Shown here: piece after piece, positions 1 through 6,340 of the stretch
Layout: the number at the start of each line of letters is the position of its first letter
Numbering within the stretch: the stretch's first letter is position 1
Assembly: GCA_903828035.1 (NCBI GenBank)
Contig: CAIKKV010000027.1
Location: 1-7,368 of the forward strand
Reading direction: 5' to 3'
Length of the DNA: 7,368 bases
Source of the DNA: an uncultured bacterium
GTDB lineage: Bacteria > Verrucomicrobiota > Kiritimatiellia > CAIKKV01
Program-made: the position numbers and the translations under genes
Notes under the pieces: generated by a model
Seen by the model: only the letters and a program-made list of their open reading frames with translations
Told to the model about the DNA's origin: nothing
Databases searched by the model: none

Positions 1-294
1 CCGGGCCTTTTCCTTCTCCTTCCCGTACCAGGCGTAGATCAACTCGGCGTCGACCAGGCTCCGCCGGGCCTGGCGGAAAATGGCCATCCGCCGGGCGTTC
101 ACCTCGGCCCGGGCCAGCTCTTTTTCCTGCAGCAGGGCGGCGAACTGGGGCTGCGACTCGCGGAGAACATCCATCACGGTGATGGCCGAGCCGTTCACCC
201 AGGCGGTGACGCCGTCGATCTGAACGGGTTCAGCCCGAAGCAACCCCGCGGCCAGGAGGCCGGTCAACAGCATGACGGAAAATCCCTGTTTCAT
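1..294 (-). CDS. SurA-like periplasmic folding factor / PPIase, N-terminal part (truncated by window edge)
   Basis: The first 98 residues of a secreted protein; the rest lies beyond base 1. The start is the ATG at 294, preceded by AAGGA three bases upstream. Residues 1-21 form a signal peptide: Lys2, a hydrophobic core rich in Leu/Ala/Gly, and a likely cleavage after Leu-Arg-Ala before Glu22. Next comes DGVTAWVNGSAITVMDV (27-43), which resembles the N-terminal strand-turn-helix opening of SurA/PpiC-type chaperones, where an 'aVVNg..It..dv' motif precedes helices. Residues 44-98 are charged and helical, ending in a segment like the family's 'L(I/V)d..Li' helix. SurA-type proteins assist outer-membrane protein folding in the periplasm, and a parvulin domain would be expected beyond the edge. 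The family assignment is moderate, because no catalytic domain is visible and other SurA_N-containing lipoproteins or chaperones would look the same here. Confidence 0.6.
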   Translation of the reverse strand, partial: MKQGFSVMLLTGLLAAGLLRAEPVQIDGVTAWVNGSAITVMDVLRESQPQFAALLQEKELARAEVNARRMAIFRQARRSLVDAELIYAWYGKEKEKAR

Positions 295-351
295 CGTTCC
301 TTTCAGAGCGGGCTCTCCCGCGCCAAGGCGCGGCCCCGTCTCAAGCCCTCC

Positions 352-380
352 AGTATCTCAAAACCCCTCCTCCTGTACAA
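352..380 (-). promoter_or_regulatory. Candidate promoter for the SurA-like gene
   Basis: On the minus strand TTGTAC (375-380) and GATACT (352-357) are separated by exactly 17 bp. The -10 matches the sigma-70 consensus at 4 of 6 positions and the -35 at only 3 of 6. It would give a leader of about 50 nt before the ATG at 294. The leader contains two short GC hairpins, AGAGC/GCTCT (305-316) and CCGCGCC/GGCGCGG (318-333), the first just upstream of the ribosome binding site. This is a weak prediction from spacing and position. Confidence 0.3.
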
Positions 381-444
381 GTCTCGACTCAACGGCGATC
401 GAGCGGATTAAGATCAAAGTAAGATTAGGATTGAGCTGACTCGC

Positions 445-472
445 TTGACTTGATCCGGGAATATCGCACAAT
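445..472 (+). promoter_or_regulatory. Candidate sigma-70 promoter for the URO-D-like gene
   Basis: TTGACT (445-450, 5 of 6 matches to the -35 consensus) is followed after 16 bp by CACAAT (467-472, 4 of 6 matches to the -10 box). Transcription would begin near 479-480, about 20 nt before the ATG at 500. The ribosome binding site AAGGAG (489-494) lies in between at 5-nt spacing. The stretch 395-475 is AT-richer than the flanking genes, as expected for a promoter region. Confidence 0.5.
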
Positions 473-499
473 GTCCGCTCACTGTACCAAGGAGAAGCC

Positions 500-1774
500 A
501 TGACGACCGACTGGCAGCTGCCCGCGACCGAACGAACCTATCTGCGCGACCTGGCCGCCAGGCAGGCGGAGTACGCCGCCCTTCCGGTGATGGCCGAGCG
601 CCGCGCCCGCTGGTACGCGCTCAATGACGGCGGCTCCCGCGTCCCGCCTCCCGTTGTCATCGAAACGTGGACCTTCGCGCGCGATTTCCTGCCGGAGTCG
701 GCCTTCCGCTGCGCGTCCCCCCTGGGCCGCAAGATCGAACAGCAGATGCTGTACCAGACCCGCAACCACGAACTGATCGACGACGACAAGGTCATCGCCG
801 ACACGTTCAACATCGGCTGGTTCACCGATATCAATGACGTCGGCGTGGCCATTCCCACAGAGGCCATCAAGGATGGGGAAGGCGTCGAAACCGGTTATCG
901 TTTTATCCATCCCGTTCACGACCTGGCCCGTGACCTGGACTTGATCAAGCCGACCACCTGCCGTGTGGACCGTCCGAAAACCCACGCCTGGAAGGCTTTC
1001 CTCGAGGACCTGCTGGGCGACCGGCTGCCCGTGCACATCCGGACTGGCACGGGCGGCTTCACGATGCTCACCTACCGCGTCGTGCAGCTCATGGGCATGG
1101 AAGCCTTTTTCACCGCCATGTGCGACACCCCGGACCTGGTCCACGCCCTGATGGGCAAGCTGCGCGACAACGCGCTCGCCTCCATGCGCTGGGCCGAATC
1201 CGAGGGGCTGCTTCACTGCAACAACGGCAACGAGTCCAGCTTCGGCTCCAGCTTCAACTTCACCAGGCGCCTTCCGCAGCCCGACGGGAACGGCGGACCG
1301 GTGCGCCTGAAAGACATGTGGGGCTGCGCCAACAGCCAGGAGACGGTCGGCGTCTCCCCGGACATGTACCACGAGTTCTGCTTCCCCTACTACCGTGATG
1401 TGTGTGAGCCGGTGGGCCTCCTCTACTACGGGTGCTGCGAACCCGCCCACCCGTTCTGGGACGATATCCGCCGCCTTCCGCACCTTAAAAAGGTCTCCAT
1501 CTCCCGCTGGTGCGACCAGGCGTTCATGGCCGAGGCGCTGAAGGGAACGGATATCGTGTTCTCGCGCAAGCCGGACCCGAACTTCCTCAGCGTGGACAAG
1601 GTCCTGAACGAAGACGCCTGGGCCGCCCATATCCGGGAAACCCTGGCGGCGACCCGCGACGTGCCGGTCGAAATCATCGTCCGCGACGTCTACACCGTGC
1701 ACGGCAACCTGGCCAATGCCCGGAATGCCGTGCGCATCGCCCGGCGCGAAATCGACCGCCTGTTCACGCATTGA
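500..1774 (+). CDS. URO-D-superfamily protein, probably not heme uroporphyrinogen decarboxylase
   Basis: 424 residues. The start is fixed by AAGGAG at 489-494, five bases before the ATG. The pattern is that of the URO-D/corrinoid-methyltransferase superfamily, a TIM-barrel fold, and clearest in the C-terminal half: WGCANSQETVGVSPDMYHEF (274-293), LLYYGCCEPAHPFWDDI (307-323), then the 'L.kvSiSrW.D' strand. At 424 residues it is longer than heme-pathway HemE (about 350). It lacks the N-terminal motif of HemE that binds the porphyrin carboxylates. In the methyltransferase branch (MtaA/MtbA type) zinc is held by His-x-Cys...Cys; here Cys312/Cys313 in YGCCEP and Cys276 are the obvious thiol candidates, but no His-x-Cys is present at that point. 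It is soluble, with no signal peptide. No corrinoid protein or methyltransferase partner lies nearby, so the substrate is unknown. Superfamily membership is fairly sure, the reaction is not. Confidence 0.8.
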   Translation: MTTDWQLPATERTYLRDLAARQAEYAALPVMAERRARWYALNDGGSRVPPPVVIETWTFARDFLPESAFRCASPLGRKIEQQMLYQTRNHELIDDDKVIADTFNIGWFTDINDVGVAIPTEAIKDGEGVETGYRFIHPVHDLARDLDLIKPTTCRVDRPKTHAWKAFLEDLLGDRLPVHIRTGTGGFTMLTYRVVQLMGMEAFFTAMCDTPDLVHALMGKLRDNALASMRWAESEGLLHCNNGNESSFGSSFNFTRRLPQPDGNGGPVRLKDMWGCANSQETVGVSPDMYHEFCFPYYRDVCEPVGLLYYGCCEPAHPFWDDIRRLPHLKKVSISRWCDQAFMAEALKGTDIVFSRKPDPNFLSVDKVLNEDAWAAHIRETLAATRDVPVEIIVRDVYTVHGNLANARNAVRIARREIDRLFTH

Positions 1775-1799
1775 CAGCCGGAACGGCGCAGTTTAGTAT
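1771..1799 (+). promoter_or_regulatory. Strong-looking promoter overlapping the URO-D gene's stop codon
   Basis: TTGACA (1771-1776) matches the -35 consensus at all six positions. After exactly 17 bp comes TAGTAT (1794-1799), 4 of 6 matches to TATAAT. The TGA stop of the upstream gene (1772-1774) lies inside the -35 box. Initiation would fall near 1806, about 20 nt before the lipoprotein ATG at 1827, leaving room for the GGAGAG ribosome binding site at 1817-1822. It would let the lipoprotein and the methyltransferase gene behind it be expressed separately from the URO-D gene. Confidence 0.55.
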
Positions 1800-1826
1800 G
1801 CATCCCATCAGCGCATGGAGAGCCCT

Positions 1827-2222
1827 ATGAAACGTCTATGGATCGTGTTCGCCTGCAGCCTCGCGGCCGTGTCATCCCTTCTTTTCATCGGGTGCGAAGC
1901 GGAGTCCTCCGCCGACGTTCAATTGACCCTGGAGCCCAGGTCCATCACCCTGCACCCCGGCGAAAGCGCCGTCTTTACGGTCTCGGGCGGGTACGAGTAT
2001 CGCTGGTCCCTGTCCACCGAATCGCTGGGCACACTGAACAAGCGGTTGGGCAATCAGGTCATCTACACCACCTCCTCCTCCTCCACCAACGCCGCCACGC
2101 AGATCCTGACGGTCGAGTCGTTCATCACCGGAGCCTCCGGAAACTCACCCACCAATATCATCTCCAGCAACAATATGGTCACCGCGGTGTCCGTCTCCGC
2201 CACGATCACCCAACTCCCCTAA
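1827..2222 (+). CDS. Small lipoprotein with a single bacterial Ig-like domain
   Basis: 131 residues. I choose the ATG at 1827 over the in-frame ATG at 1815, because GGAGAG (1817-1822) sits four bases before it and the signal peptide then begins cleanly with MKR. Residues 1-22 are a type II signal peptide ending in LLFIGC; Cys23 would be lipidated after signal peptidase II cleavage. Phe at -3 makes the lipobox slightly atypical. Residues 31-100 read as a beta-sandwich of the Ig-like kind: 'SITLHPGESAVFTVSGGYEY' (42-61), then 'W.L....G.L....G..viYt', then 'iLTVesf'. A serine/asparagine-rich stretch (about 83-87 and 102-116) and a final strand 'VTAVSVSATIT' follow. It is likely anchored in an envelope membrane and faces the periplasm or surface. 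No enzymatic motif is visible and the role is unknown. The CCT trinucleotide run at 2071-2084 encodes part of the TSSSSST loop. Confidence 0.75.
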   Translation: MKRLWIVFACSLAAVSSLLFIGCEAESSADVQLTLEPRSITLHPGESAVFTVSGGYEYRWSLSTESLGTLNKRLGNQVIYTTSSSSTNAATQILTVESFITGASGNSPTNIISSNNMVTAVSVSATITQLP

Positions 2223-2240
2223 GGCCTTCGCCGACACACC

Positions 2241-3041
2241 ATGATCCTGACCAGCCTCCAAAATCCGCTCGTCAAGGAGGTGGTCCGGCTCCGGCAGCGC
2301 TCCCATCGCGACGAAGCGGGCCTCCTGATTATCGAGGGCTACCGGGAGCTGATTCGCGCCCTGGACAACGGCCATCCGCCCACCCGGCTTTTCACCTGCC
2401 CCTCCCTTTTCCTGGGGGTCAACGAACCCGCCCTCATCGCCCGCTGCCAGGCCGCCGGCGCCGAGATCGTCGAATGCGCCGCCCCGGTGTTCGAGAAGAT
2501 GGCCTACCGCGACCGCCCCGAAGGCCTGCTGGCCCTCACGCCCCAGATCGACTGCCGCCTGGAGCAACTGGCCCCCCCCGCGAGCCCCCTTATCCTGGTG
2601 GCGGAATCCATCGAAAAGCCCGGCAACCTCGGCACCCTGCTCCGCTCGGCGGATGCCGCCGGGGCCCACGCCGTGATCGTGGCCGACCCGCGCACCGACG
2701 TCCACAATCCGAATGTGGTCCGGGCCAGCACGGGCATGCTTTTCGCCGTGCCCCTCGCGGTGGCTGAAACGGGCGCCGTCCTGGCCTGGCTGCGCGAGCG
2801 GAACATCCGCATCCTGGCCGCCACGCCGCACACCGATAAAAACTACACGGATGTGGATATGACCGGGGGCGTGGCCATCGTCGTGGGGACGGAGCAGGTG
2901 GGGCTTAGCGACATCTGGATGCAGGCGGCCGACCTGCAGGTGCGCATTCCCATGCTGGGCAAGGCCGACTCGCTGAACGTCGCCCAGGCGGCCACCCTGC
3001 TCCTGTATGAAGCGGTGAGGCAGCGGCAGCTGAAGAAATAG
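2241..3041 (+). CDS. SpoU/TrmH-family RNA 2'-O-ribose methyltransferase
   Basis: 266 residues, full length for the TrmH/RlmB/TsnR group. These SPOUT enzymes use S-adenosylmethionine to methylate a ribose 2'-OH in rRNA or tRNA. The N-terminal part, from 'SLQNPLVKEVVRLRQRSHRD' (5-24) through about residue 100, is the L30e-like substrate-binding domain of the family. The catalytic SPOUT knot follows with all three motifs: motif 1 EKPGNLGTLLRSADAAGA (125-142, with Asn129 and Arg135), motif 2 VVGTEQVGLS (214-223, Glu218) and motif 3 IPMLGKADSLNVAQA (236-250, Ser244/Asn246). Motif 2 has GTEQVGLS rather than the commoner GnEg.GLS, a tolerated variation. The ribosome binding site is weak; AAGG at 2221-2224 is 16 nt away. 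With only 18 bp after the lipoprotein stop, translation may depend on the upstream gene. The exact target nucleotide cannot be read from sequence, so I give no gene symbol. Confidence 0.93.
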   Translation: MILTSLQNPLVKEVVRLRQRSHRDEAGLLIIEGYRELIRALDNGHPPTRLFTCPSLFLGVNEPALIARCQAAGAEIVECAAPVFEKMAYRDRPEGLLALTPQIDCRLEQLAPPASPLILVAESIEKPGNLGTLLRSADAAGAHAVIVADPRTDVHNPNVVRASTGMLFAVPLAVAETGAVLAWLRERNIRILAATPHTDKNYTDVDMTGGVAIVVGTEQVGLSDIWMQAADLQVRIPMLGKADSLNVAQAATLLLYEAVRQRQLKK

Positions 3042-3086
3042 GACTTATAGGGGCTATAGGTCCTATAGCGCCTATCGGTCCTATCC
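3041..3086. repeat. Tandem 9-bp TATAGG-type repeat array between convergent genes
   Basis: Five consecutive units: GGACTTATAG (3041-3050), GGGCTATAG (3051-3059), GTCCTATAG (3060-3068), CGCCTATCG (3069-3077) and GTCCTATCC (3078-3086). Within it CTATAGGTCCTATAG (3054-3068) is a perfect palindrome around a central T, and the outer GGC/GCC bases extend it imperfectly, so a hairpin could form on either strand. The array begins at the last base of the methyltransferase stop codon (3039-3041) and ends inside the last codons of the leftward gene (stop at 3081-3083). No T-run follows the palindrome on either strand, so it is not a canonical intrinsic terminator, though its place between two converging units fits a transcription-stopping or mRNA-end role. 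Confidence 0.75.
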
Positions 3087-3404
3087 CTCTTCTTCCTGCT
3101 CCGCCTTCTCGAATTGCGGGCAGGTATCCGTGGCTTCGACGGAACGCTTGTGACAGGCGCAGCGCTGCACAAAGGGATTCACCACGTAGTGCTTGCAATA
3201 GCGGCAGAGGCGACCCTTCTCCTCTTCCCTGAAAACCTTCGGCGCGTCCGGCCGCTCCTCGTCGGAGAAGACCTTCGGCGGCGCCGGCTTTTCGGCCTCC
3301 GAAAAAATGCTCGGGGCGGCGGGCTTGTCCGCCTCGCTGAAAATCGGCGGCTTCGCCTTCTTCGGCTCCGCGTCGTCGCCAAATATGGATTTCACATCCG
3401 CCAT
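3081..3404 (-). CDS. Small protein with tandem 12-residue repeats and a cysteine-rich, probably metal-binding tail
   Basis: 107 residues. The ATG at 3404 is preferred: a longer frame from 3518 would overlap alaS by about 100 bp with unconvincing sequence. No clear Shine-Dalgarno is seen; the start is 13 nt past the alaS stop, so coupled translation is likely. Residues 17-64 are four 12-residue repeats, AKPPIFSEADKP, AAPSIFSEAEKP, APPKVFSDEERP and DAPKVFREEEKG, with invariant Phe and a Pro-(I/V)-F-(S/R)-acidic pattern. Residues 3-14 (DVKSIFGDDAEP) look like a degenerate fifth copy. This part should be disordered and very acidic. The tail (67-98) has Cys67-x2-Cys70, His72, Cys82-x-Cys84-His85 and Cys95-Pro-x-Phe, a spacing that suggests a small zinc ribbon. 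The C-terminus is EQEEEG. It is soluble, with no signal peptide. I do not recognise a named family for the whole protein; adaptor or scaffold function is inference. Confidence 0.75.
   Translation of the reverse strand: MADVKSIFGDDAEPKKAKPPIFSEADKPAAPSIFSEAEKPAPPKVFSDEERPDAPKVFREEEKGRLCRYCKHYVVNPFVQRCACHKRSVEATDTCPQFEKAEQEEEG
3213..3356 (-). repeat. Four in-frame 36-bp imperfect repeats coding a 12-residue motif
   Basis: This segment encodes residues 17-64 of the small protein after alaS. Each 36-bp unit encodes x-x-P-x-(I/V)-F-(S/R)-(E/D)-x-(D/E)-K/R-P/G. The units have diverged at DNA level, especially in codons 1-4 and 8-10, while the aromatic residue and charge pattern persist. This suggests old duplication with selection on the protein rather than a recent slippage expansion. 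Confidence 0.7.
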
Positions 3405-3417
3405 GACGGAAAGCCCG

Positions 3418-5223
3418 CTACGGCTTTTCCAGCACGGCCCGGATGCGGCGGACGCCGGCGCTGGAGGACTCTTCCTTCTGGATCTTGAACCGGCCCAGCT
3501 CGCCGGTGCGGGCGGCATGGGGGCCGCCGCAGACTTCCTTGGAGAAATCGCCGGCCGCGTAAACCTTCACCTGCTCGCCGTACTTGGCGCTGAACAGGGC
3601 CGTGGCCCCGTTTTCCTTCGCCTGCTCCAGCGTCATAACCTCGCAGACAATCGGAAGATCGCGGTCGATCTGCTCGTTCACGATCCGCTCGACCTCGGCC
3701 ACCTGCTCGGGCGTCATCTTGTCGGGATGCGTGAAGTCGAACCGCAGGCGCTCGGGGGTGATGTTCGACCCCTTCTGCTGGGCGTGATCCCCGAGCACCA
3801 TCTGCAGCGCCCTGTGCAACAGGTGCGTGGCCGTATGCAGGCGCGTGGTGGACTCGGAGTTATCCCCCAGCCCGCCCTTGAAGGACTTGTCGCCCTGCTT
3901 GGAAAGCTCCTGGTGCTTCTTGAACGCCTCCTCGAAGCCGGCCCGGTCGACCGTCAGCCCGTTCTCCTGGCACCACTCCTCGGTGAACTCCAGGGGGAAC
4001 CCAAACGTATCGTACAGCATGAACGCCTTGCGGCCCGGCACCACGGCCTGCCCGTGCTCCTTGAGCACCTGGATCAGCTTGGTCAGCTCCTTCTGCCCGT
4101 CCGCCAGCGTCTTCTCGAAGCGCTCCTCCTCGGCCGACAGCTCGCCGATGATCCGCTCGCGGCTTTGCTCCAATTCCGGATAGACCTTCCCGTAGATCGA
4201 GATCACCGCCCGGGCCAGCACGTTCGTGTAGCCCATCGGGATGCCCAGCTGCTTGGCGTAGCGCACGGACCGGCGGATCAGGCGGCGCAACACGTAGTTG
4301 GCGCCGATGTTGCCGGGCTTCACGCCGCCCTTGGGGTCGCCCAGGATGAACACCGAGCTGCGGATGTGGTCGGCCACGATCCGGGCCGCCCGCACCCCTT
4401 CGCTGGGCTGGTCGGAGGCGCCGTTCGACAGGATCCGGATCTGCTCCATGAGCGGGGCGAACAGCTCCGTCTCGAACACGGAGGGGCGGCCCTGGAGCAT
4501 GGCGATCGTCCGCTCCACGCCCATGCCGGTGTCGACGTTGCTCTGCTTGAGCGGCTCGTACGTGCCGTCGGCCTTCTTGTTGTACTGCATGAAGACATCG
4601 TTCCAGATCTCGATGTACTTCCCGCAGCGGCAGCCGGGGCGGCAGCCGCCGCCGCACGCCGTCTTGCCCGTGTCGATGAACATCTCGGTGTCGGGCCCGC
4701 AGGGGCCCGTCTGGCCGGCGGGGCCCCACCAGTTGTCCTCCCGCGGCAGGCGGTGGATGCGCGAGTCGGGAATGCCCAGGCTCTTCCAGACCCGGGCCGC
4801 CTCCTCGTCCGCCGGCACCTCCTCGTCGCCCTGGTAGACGGTGACGCTCAGGCAGTCGGGCGAAAAGCCCAGCCACTCCGGCGACGTCAGGAACTCGTGC
4901 GACCAGCGGATGGCCTCCTCCTTGAAGTAATCGCCAAGCGACCAGTTGCCGAGCATCTCGAAAAAGGTCAGGTGCGTGGAGTCCCCGACGGCCTCGATGT
5001 CGCCGGTGCGCACGCATTTCTGAACATCCGCCAGGCGCTTGCCGGACGGGTGCGGCTCGCCGAGGAGGTAGGGCACCAGGGGGTGCATGCCCGCCGTGGT
5101 GAACAGGACGGTGGGGTCGTTTTCAGGAATCAGCGAGCTTCCCGAAATGACCGCATGTCCCTTGCCTTTAAAGAAAGACAGGTAAAGCGTCCTGAGTTCA
5201 TCCGCCGTCAATGCCCGTGCCAT
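3418..5223 (-). CDS. alaS: Alanyl-tRNA synthetase, short form lacking the C-Ala domain
   Basis: 601 residues. It charges tRNA-Ala with alanine in the cytoplasm. The start is ATG 5223, with GAGGGG (5228-5233) four bases before it. The class II catalytic core opens with motif 1 around GSSLIPENDPTVLFTTAGM (28-46). Motif 2 spans about 69-101 with FFEMLGNWSLGDYFK, and motif 3 is GMGVERT (233-239). Between them lies a cysteine insert, Cys190-x3-Cys194-x3-Cys198-x-Cys200, directly before KYIEIWNDVFMQY, a plausible extra zinc site. The editing domain, which hydrolyses mischarged Ser/Gly-tRNA, keeps the zinc ligands in HTATH (His463, His467) and in C565-GGP-H569, where the usual CGGTH has Pro instead of Thr. 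The protein ends at the editing domain's GVRRIRAVLE. Bacterial AlaRS is usually about 875 residues, with a C-Ala/DHHA1 region that aids dimerisation and tRNA binding; that is absent, and the following DNA encodes an unrelated protein. It lies 22 nt after recA. Confidence 0.96.
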   Translation of the reverse strand: MARALTADELRTLYLSFFKGKGHAVISGSSLIPENDPTVLFTTAGMHPLVPYLLGEPHPSGKRLADVQKCVRTGDIEAVGDSTHLTFFEMLGNWSLGDYFKEEAIRWSHEFLTSPEWLGFSPDCLSVTVYQGDEEVPADEEAARVWKSLGIPDSRIHRLPREDNWWGPAGQTGPCGPDTEMFIDTGKTACGGGCRPGCRCGKYIEIWNDVFMQYNKKADGTYEPLKQSNVDTGMGVERTIAMLQGRPSVFETELFAPLMEQIRILSNGASDQPSEGVRAARIVADHIRSSVFILGDPKGGVKPGNIGANYVLRRLIRRSVRYAKQLGIPMGYTNVLARAVISIYGKVYPELEQSRERIIGELSAEEERFEKTLADGQKELTKLIQVLKEHGQAVVPGRKAFMLYDTFGFPLEFTEEWCQENGLTVDRAGFEEAFKKHQELSKQGDKSFKGGLGDNSESTTRLHTATHLLHRALQMVLGDHAQQKGSNITPERLRFDFTHPDKMTPEQVAEVERIVNEQIDRDLPIVCEVMTLEQAKENGATALFSAKYGEQVKVYAAGDFSKEVCGGPHAARTGELGRFKIQKEESSSAGVRRIRAVLEKP

Positions 5224-5245
5224 GGTGCCCCTCGCTCCAACCGGT

Positions 5246-6307
5246 TTATTCGCTTGCTGTGGCCGGCGCCGCGCCCTTGCCCGGCAACGCCGGACCCGCC
5301 GCAAGCTTTTCCCGGACCTTTTCCATCATCCGCTTCTGCAGGGCCGCGTCGCCCTCCACGAACTCCACGGCCGCGTCGCGCCCCTGCCCGATCTGCACGC
5401 CCTCGAACGCCAGCCACGACCCGCGCTTGTCCACGAGCCCGTGGAGAATGGCGGCGTCAATGATGGAGCCGACCCACGAGATGCCCTTGGAAAAGAGAAT
5501 GTCGAACTCCGCTTCCGTGAAGGGCGGAGCCATCTTGTTCTTCACCACCTTGACGCGCGTGCGGTTGCCCATGACGCGGCCGGAGGCCTCCTTGATGGAC
5601 GAGATCCGGCGGATATCGAGCCGGACCGACGCGTAGAACTTGAGCGCGCGGCCGCCGGGAGTCGTCTCGGGGCTGCCGAACATGACGCCGATTTTCTCGC
5701 GGATCTGGTTCGTGAAGATGCACAGCGTCTTGGACTGCGCGATGCCCGCGGTCAGCTGGCGGAGCGCCTGCGACATCAGGCGGGCCTGCAGGCCCACGTG
5801 GGCGTCGCCCATCTCCCCGTCCAGCTCGGCCCGGGGGGCCAGCGCGGCCACCGAGTCCAGCACCACGACGTCGAGCGCGCGGCTCTGCACCAGCTTGTCG
5901 CAGATGGCCAGGGCCTCTTCGCCCGAGGAGGGCTGGGAGACGAGCAGGTCGTCGAGGTTGACGCCGATCTTGGCGGCATAGCCCGGATCCAGGGCGTGCT
6001 CCGTGTCGATGATGGCGGCAACGCCGCCCTCTTTCTGGGCGTTGGCGATGATGTGCAGCGCCAGCGTCGTCTTGCCGGAGGACTCCGGGCCGAACAGCTC
6101 GACCACGCGGCCGCGCGGCAGCCCGCCGATGCCGAGCGCCATGTCCAGGGAAAAGGCGCCGGTCGAGACGACCTGGACGTGTTTCACGGCCGCGGCATCG
6201 CCCATCTTGAGAATGGAGCCTTCGCCGAACTCTTTCTGGATCGCCGCCATGACGGCGTCCAGCGCCGTATTGCCGCCCTTGGTTTCAGTCTTGGGTGCTT
6301 TCGCCAT
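5246..6307 (-). CDS. recA: RecA recombinase
   Basis: 353 residues, the normal length. RecA polymerises on single-stranded DNA, drives strand exchange in recombinational repair and acts as co-protease for LexA-type self-cleavage in the SOS response. The ATG at 6307 has AAGGA (6316-6320) at 8-nt spacing. Visible hallmarks are an N-terminal helix with '[18 protein letters not shown]' (15-32), Walker A GPESSGKT (73-80), the conserved D-TEHALDP segment near 100-106, Walker [11 protein letters not shown] near 147-156, and the L2 DNA-binding region from [20 protein letters not shown] through [11 protein letters not shown] (about 199-234). The C-terminus ends in a Pro/Ala/Gly-rich tail with few acidic residues, unlike the acidic tail of E. 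coli RecA. No intein or frameshift is present. Upstream is pncC (51 nt) and downstream alaS (22 nt), with no recX between. Confidence 0.98.
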   Translation of the reverse strand: MAKAPKTETKGGNTALDAVMAAIQKEFGEGSILKMGDAAAVKHVQVVSTGAFSLDMALGIGGLPRGRVVELFGPESSGKTTLALHIIANAQKEGGVAAIIDTEHALDPGYAAKIGVNLDDLLVSQPSSGEEALAICDKLVQSRALDVVVLDSVAALAPRAELDGEMGDAHVGLQARLMSQALRQLTAGIAQSKTLCIFTNQIREKIGVMFGSPETTPGGRALKFYASVRLDIRRISSIKEASGRVMGNRTRVKVVKNKMAPPFTEAEFDILFSKGISWVGSIIDAAILHGLVDKRGSWLAFEGVQIGQGRDAAVEFVEGDAALQKRMMEKVREKLAAGPALPGKGAAPATASE

Positions 6308-6322
6308 AATCCATATCCTTGT

Positions 6323-6340
6323 TTCGTGCGCGCGCCGGAA
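6323..6340. promoter_or_regulatory. Imperfect 18-bp palindrome upstream of recA
   Basis: TTCGTGCGC (6323-6331) faces GCGCCGGAA (6332-6340); 7 of 9 positions pair. It sits in the 51-bp pncC-recA gap, just before the recA ribosome binding site. SOS regulators often bind palindromes there, but this one matches neither the E. coli CTG-N10-CAG box nor the Bacillus CGAAC-N4-GTTCG box. No convincing -35/-10 pair surrounds it. It may be an operator, a small hairpin in a read-through transcript, or chance in GC-rich sequence. Confidence 0.2.

Noticed and set aside
318..333. CCGCGCC/GGCGCGG hairpin as a terminator or riboswitch
   Set aside because: No T-tract and no rightward gene before it in the window; it lies in the presumed leader of the leftward gene and is too small for a known riboswitch.
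479..1771. A 430-codon open frame on the minus strand
   Set aside because: Antisense to the URO-D-like gene, which has a good ribosome binding site, promoter candidate and family motifs; the shadow has none.
2071..2084. CCT trinucleotide run as a possible phase-variation tract
   Set aside because: Length changes by three bases would keep the reading frame and only alter a serine loop; the run is short.
1838..2767. A 309-codon plus-strand frame crossing the lipoprotein and methyltransferase genes
   Set aside because: It runs out of frame through both genes and translates to Pro/Arg-rich low-complexity sequence.
3054..3068. CTATAGGTCCTATAG palindrome as an intrinsic terminator
   Set aside because: There is no T-run after it on either strand and the stem is AT-rich; it is better described as part of the repeat array.
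3405..3518. An N-terminal extension of the small repeat protein starting at 3518
   Set aside because: It lies inside the conserved end of alaS and adds Pro/Ser/Arg-rich residues typical of an out-of-frame translation.
5224..5304. An N-terminal extension of alaS starting at 5304
   Set aside because: It would overlap recA by about 59 bp with an arginine-rich leader, whereas ATG 5223 has GAGGGG at 4 nt and begins at the normal AlaRS N-terminus.
3307..5463. A 718-codon open frame on the plus strand
   Set aside because: It lies antisense to alaS and parts of its neighbours; its translation is rich in Leu/Arg/Ala/Gly/His without any motif, as expected for the complement of GC-rich coding DNA.
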